A stretch of 5,707 nt of DNA from contig JANYIP010000378.1 in assembly GCA_025361995.1 (NCBI GenBank), forward strand, positions 1-5,707, read 5' to 3'. A program made the position numbers and the translations under genes. Below the pieces are notes generated by a model that did no database searches, had not been told where the DNA came from, and saw only the letters and a list, made by a program, of their open reading frames with translations. This document shows, piece after piece, positions 5,388-5,707 of this stretch; the first letter of the stretch is position 1, and every line of letters starts with the position of its first letter. This DNA comes from Streptomycetales bacterium (GTDB lineage Bacteria > Actinomycetota > Actinomycetes > Prado026).

Positions 5388-5707
5388 TCCGCGACGGGCT
5401 GCTCGGTGAACTCGGCCAGCCAGGACTTCTCCTCCGGGCTGAGCCGACGCGGGCGCTCGTTGGCGAAGTCGTACGGCACCATCGTCGACGACGCCGTCGC
5501 ATAGACCACGCCGCCGAGGTCGTACACCTCGTAGCCGAGGGAGAAGAACGCGGCGCCGACCTTGGTCACCCAGACGTCGATGGGGACGGGGGTGTGCCGG
5601 TGCAGCAGCGGGCGGCGGTAGCGGATCTCGCTGGCAGCGACCAGGATCCCGGCCGCCACCTGGTCGACGCCCGACAGCGGGACCGACTTGAACATCTCGA
5701 CCCGCGC
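5384..5707 (-). CDS. Acyl-CoA thioesterase, hot-dog fold (4HBT type), 5' end outside window
   Basis: The visible 107 residues are the C-terminal two thirds of a hot-dog-fold thioesterase; the frame is open to the window edge. The window starts with A-R-V-E-M-F, the usual helix motif of the family (EARxxxF), so the ATG at 5695 is internal and not the start. The following ASEIRYRRPLLHR segment corresponds to the strand-and-turn I/DYxRPL motif of these enzymes. PVPIDVWVTKVGAAFFSLGY and VYATASSTMVPYDFANERPR match the paired beta strands, ending in the typical VPYDxxxxRPRRL. Family members hydrolyse acyl-CoA thioesters in the cytoplasm. The catalytic Asp, usually in the N-terminal DxxGHxN region, would lie outside the window, so activity cannot be checked here. 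The gene overlaps the next one by four bases (GTGA, 5387-5384). The family assignment is good; the chain-length preference is unknown. Confidence 0.88.
   Translation of the reverse strand, partial: ARVEMFKSVPLSGVDQVAAGILVAASEIRYRRPLLHRHTPVPIDVWVTKVGAAFFSLGYEVYDLGGVVYATASSTMVPYDFANERPRRLSPEEKSWLAEFTEQPVAE

Overview
The window is high-GC DNA with strong G/C bias at third codon positions, GTG starts and tightly packed genes. The closest recognisable protein is a group II truncated haemoglobin that resembles mycobacterial GlbO almost residue for residue in its core. A SigE-family ECF sigma factor is also present. Together these point to an actinobacterium (Actinomycetota); genus cannot be judged from the sequence.

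Left part (1-2503, minus strand): a two-gene, Tat-exported operon. The first gene is a DUF1800 protein (911-2503). Twelve bases later, behind a good ribosome binding site, comes a DUF1501 protein (898 down to the window edge). Both start with a twin-arginine signal (SRRDLFR and SRRSFLK), so both should be exported folded; this is a common bacterial gene pair of unclear biochemical role. The DUF1501 gene is not merely cut by the window edge. After residue 279 its reading turns into the reverse complement of what should be its own downstream sequence. The plus strand at 3-71 encodes a typical DUF1501 C-terminal motif in the wrong orientation, joined at a 10-base inverted microhomology. This is either a real small inversion or, more likely, a fold-back chimera in amplification or assembly.

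Middle (2504-4689, plus strand): divergent from the DUF1800 gene is a complete group II truncated haemoglobin with all its key haem-pocket residues. Next, behind an ECF-like promoter, comes a SigE-family ECF sigma factor. Directly downstream, and probably in the same transcript, is a single-pass membrane protein with a short basic cytoplasmic N-terminus, a Pro/Ser/Thr linker and a large extracytoplasmic domain that I do not recognise. By position and topology it is a candidate anti-sigma or sensor partner, but it has no zinc-binding anti-sigma motif.

Right part (4716-5707, minus strand, convergent with the sigma operon): two genes overlapping by four bases (GTGA). The upstream one is a hot-dog-fold acyl-CoA thioesterase cut by the window edge; the downstream one is an unrecognised soluble protein of 223 residues.

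No RNA genes, insertion sequences, CRISPR arrays or phage genes were seen. The intergenic gaps (899-910, 2504-2577, 2977-3052, 3620-3624, 4690-4715) are all under 80 bases.
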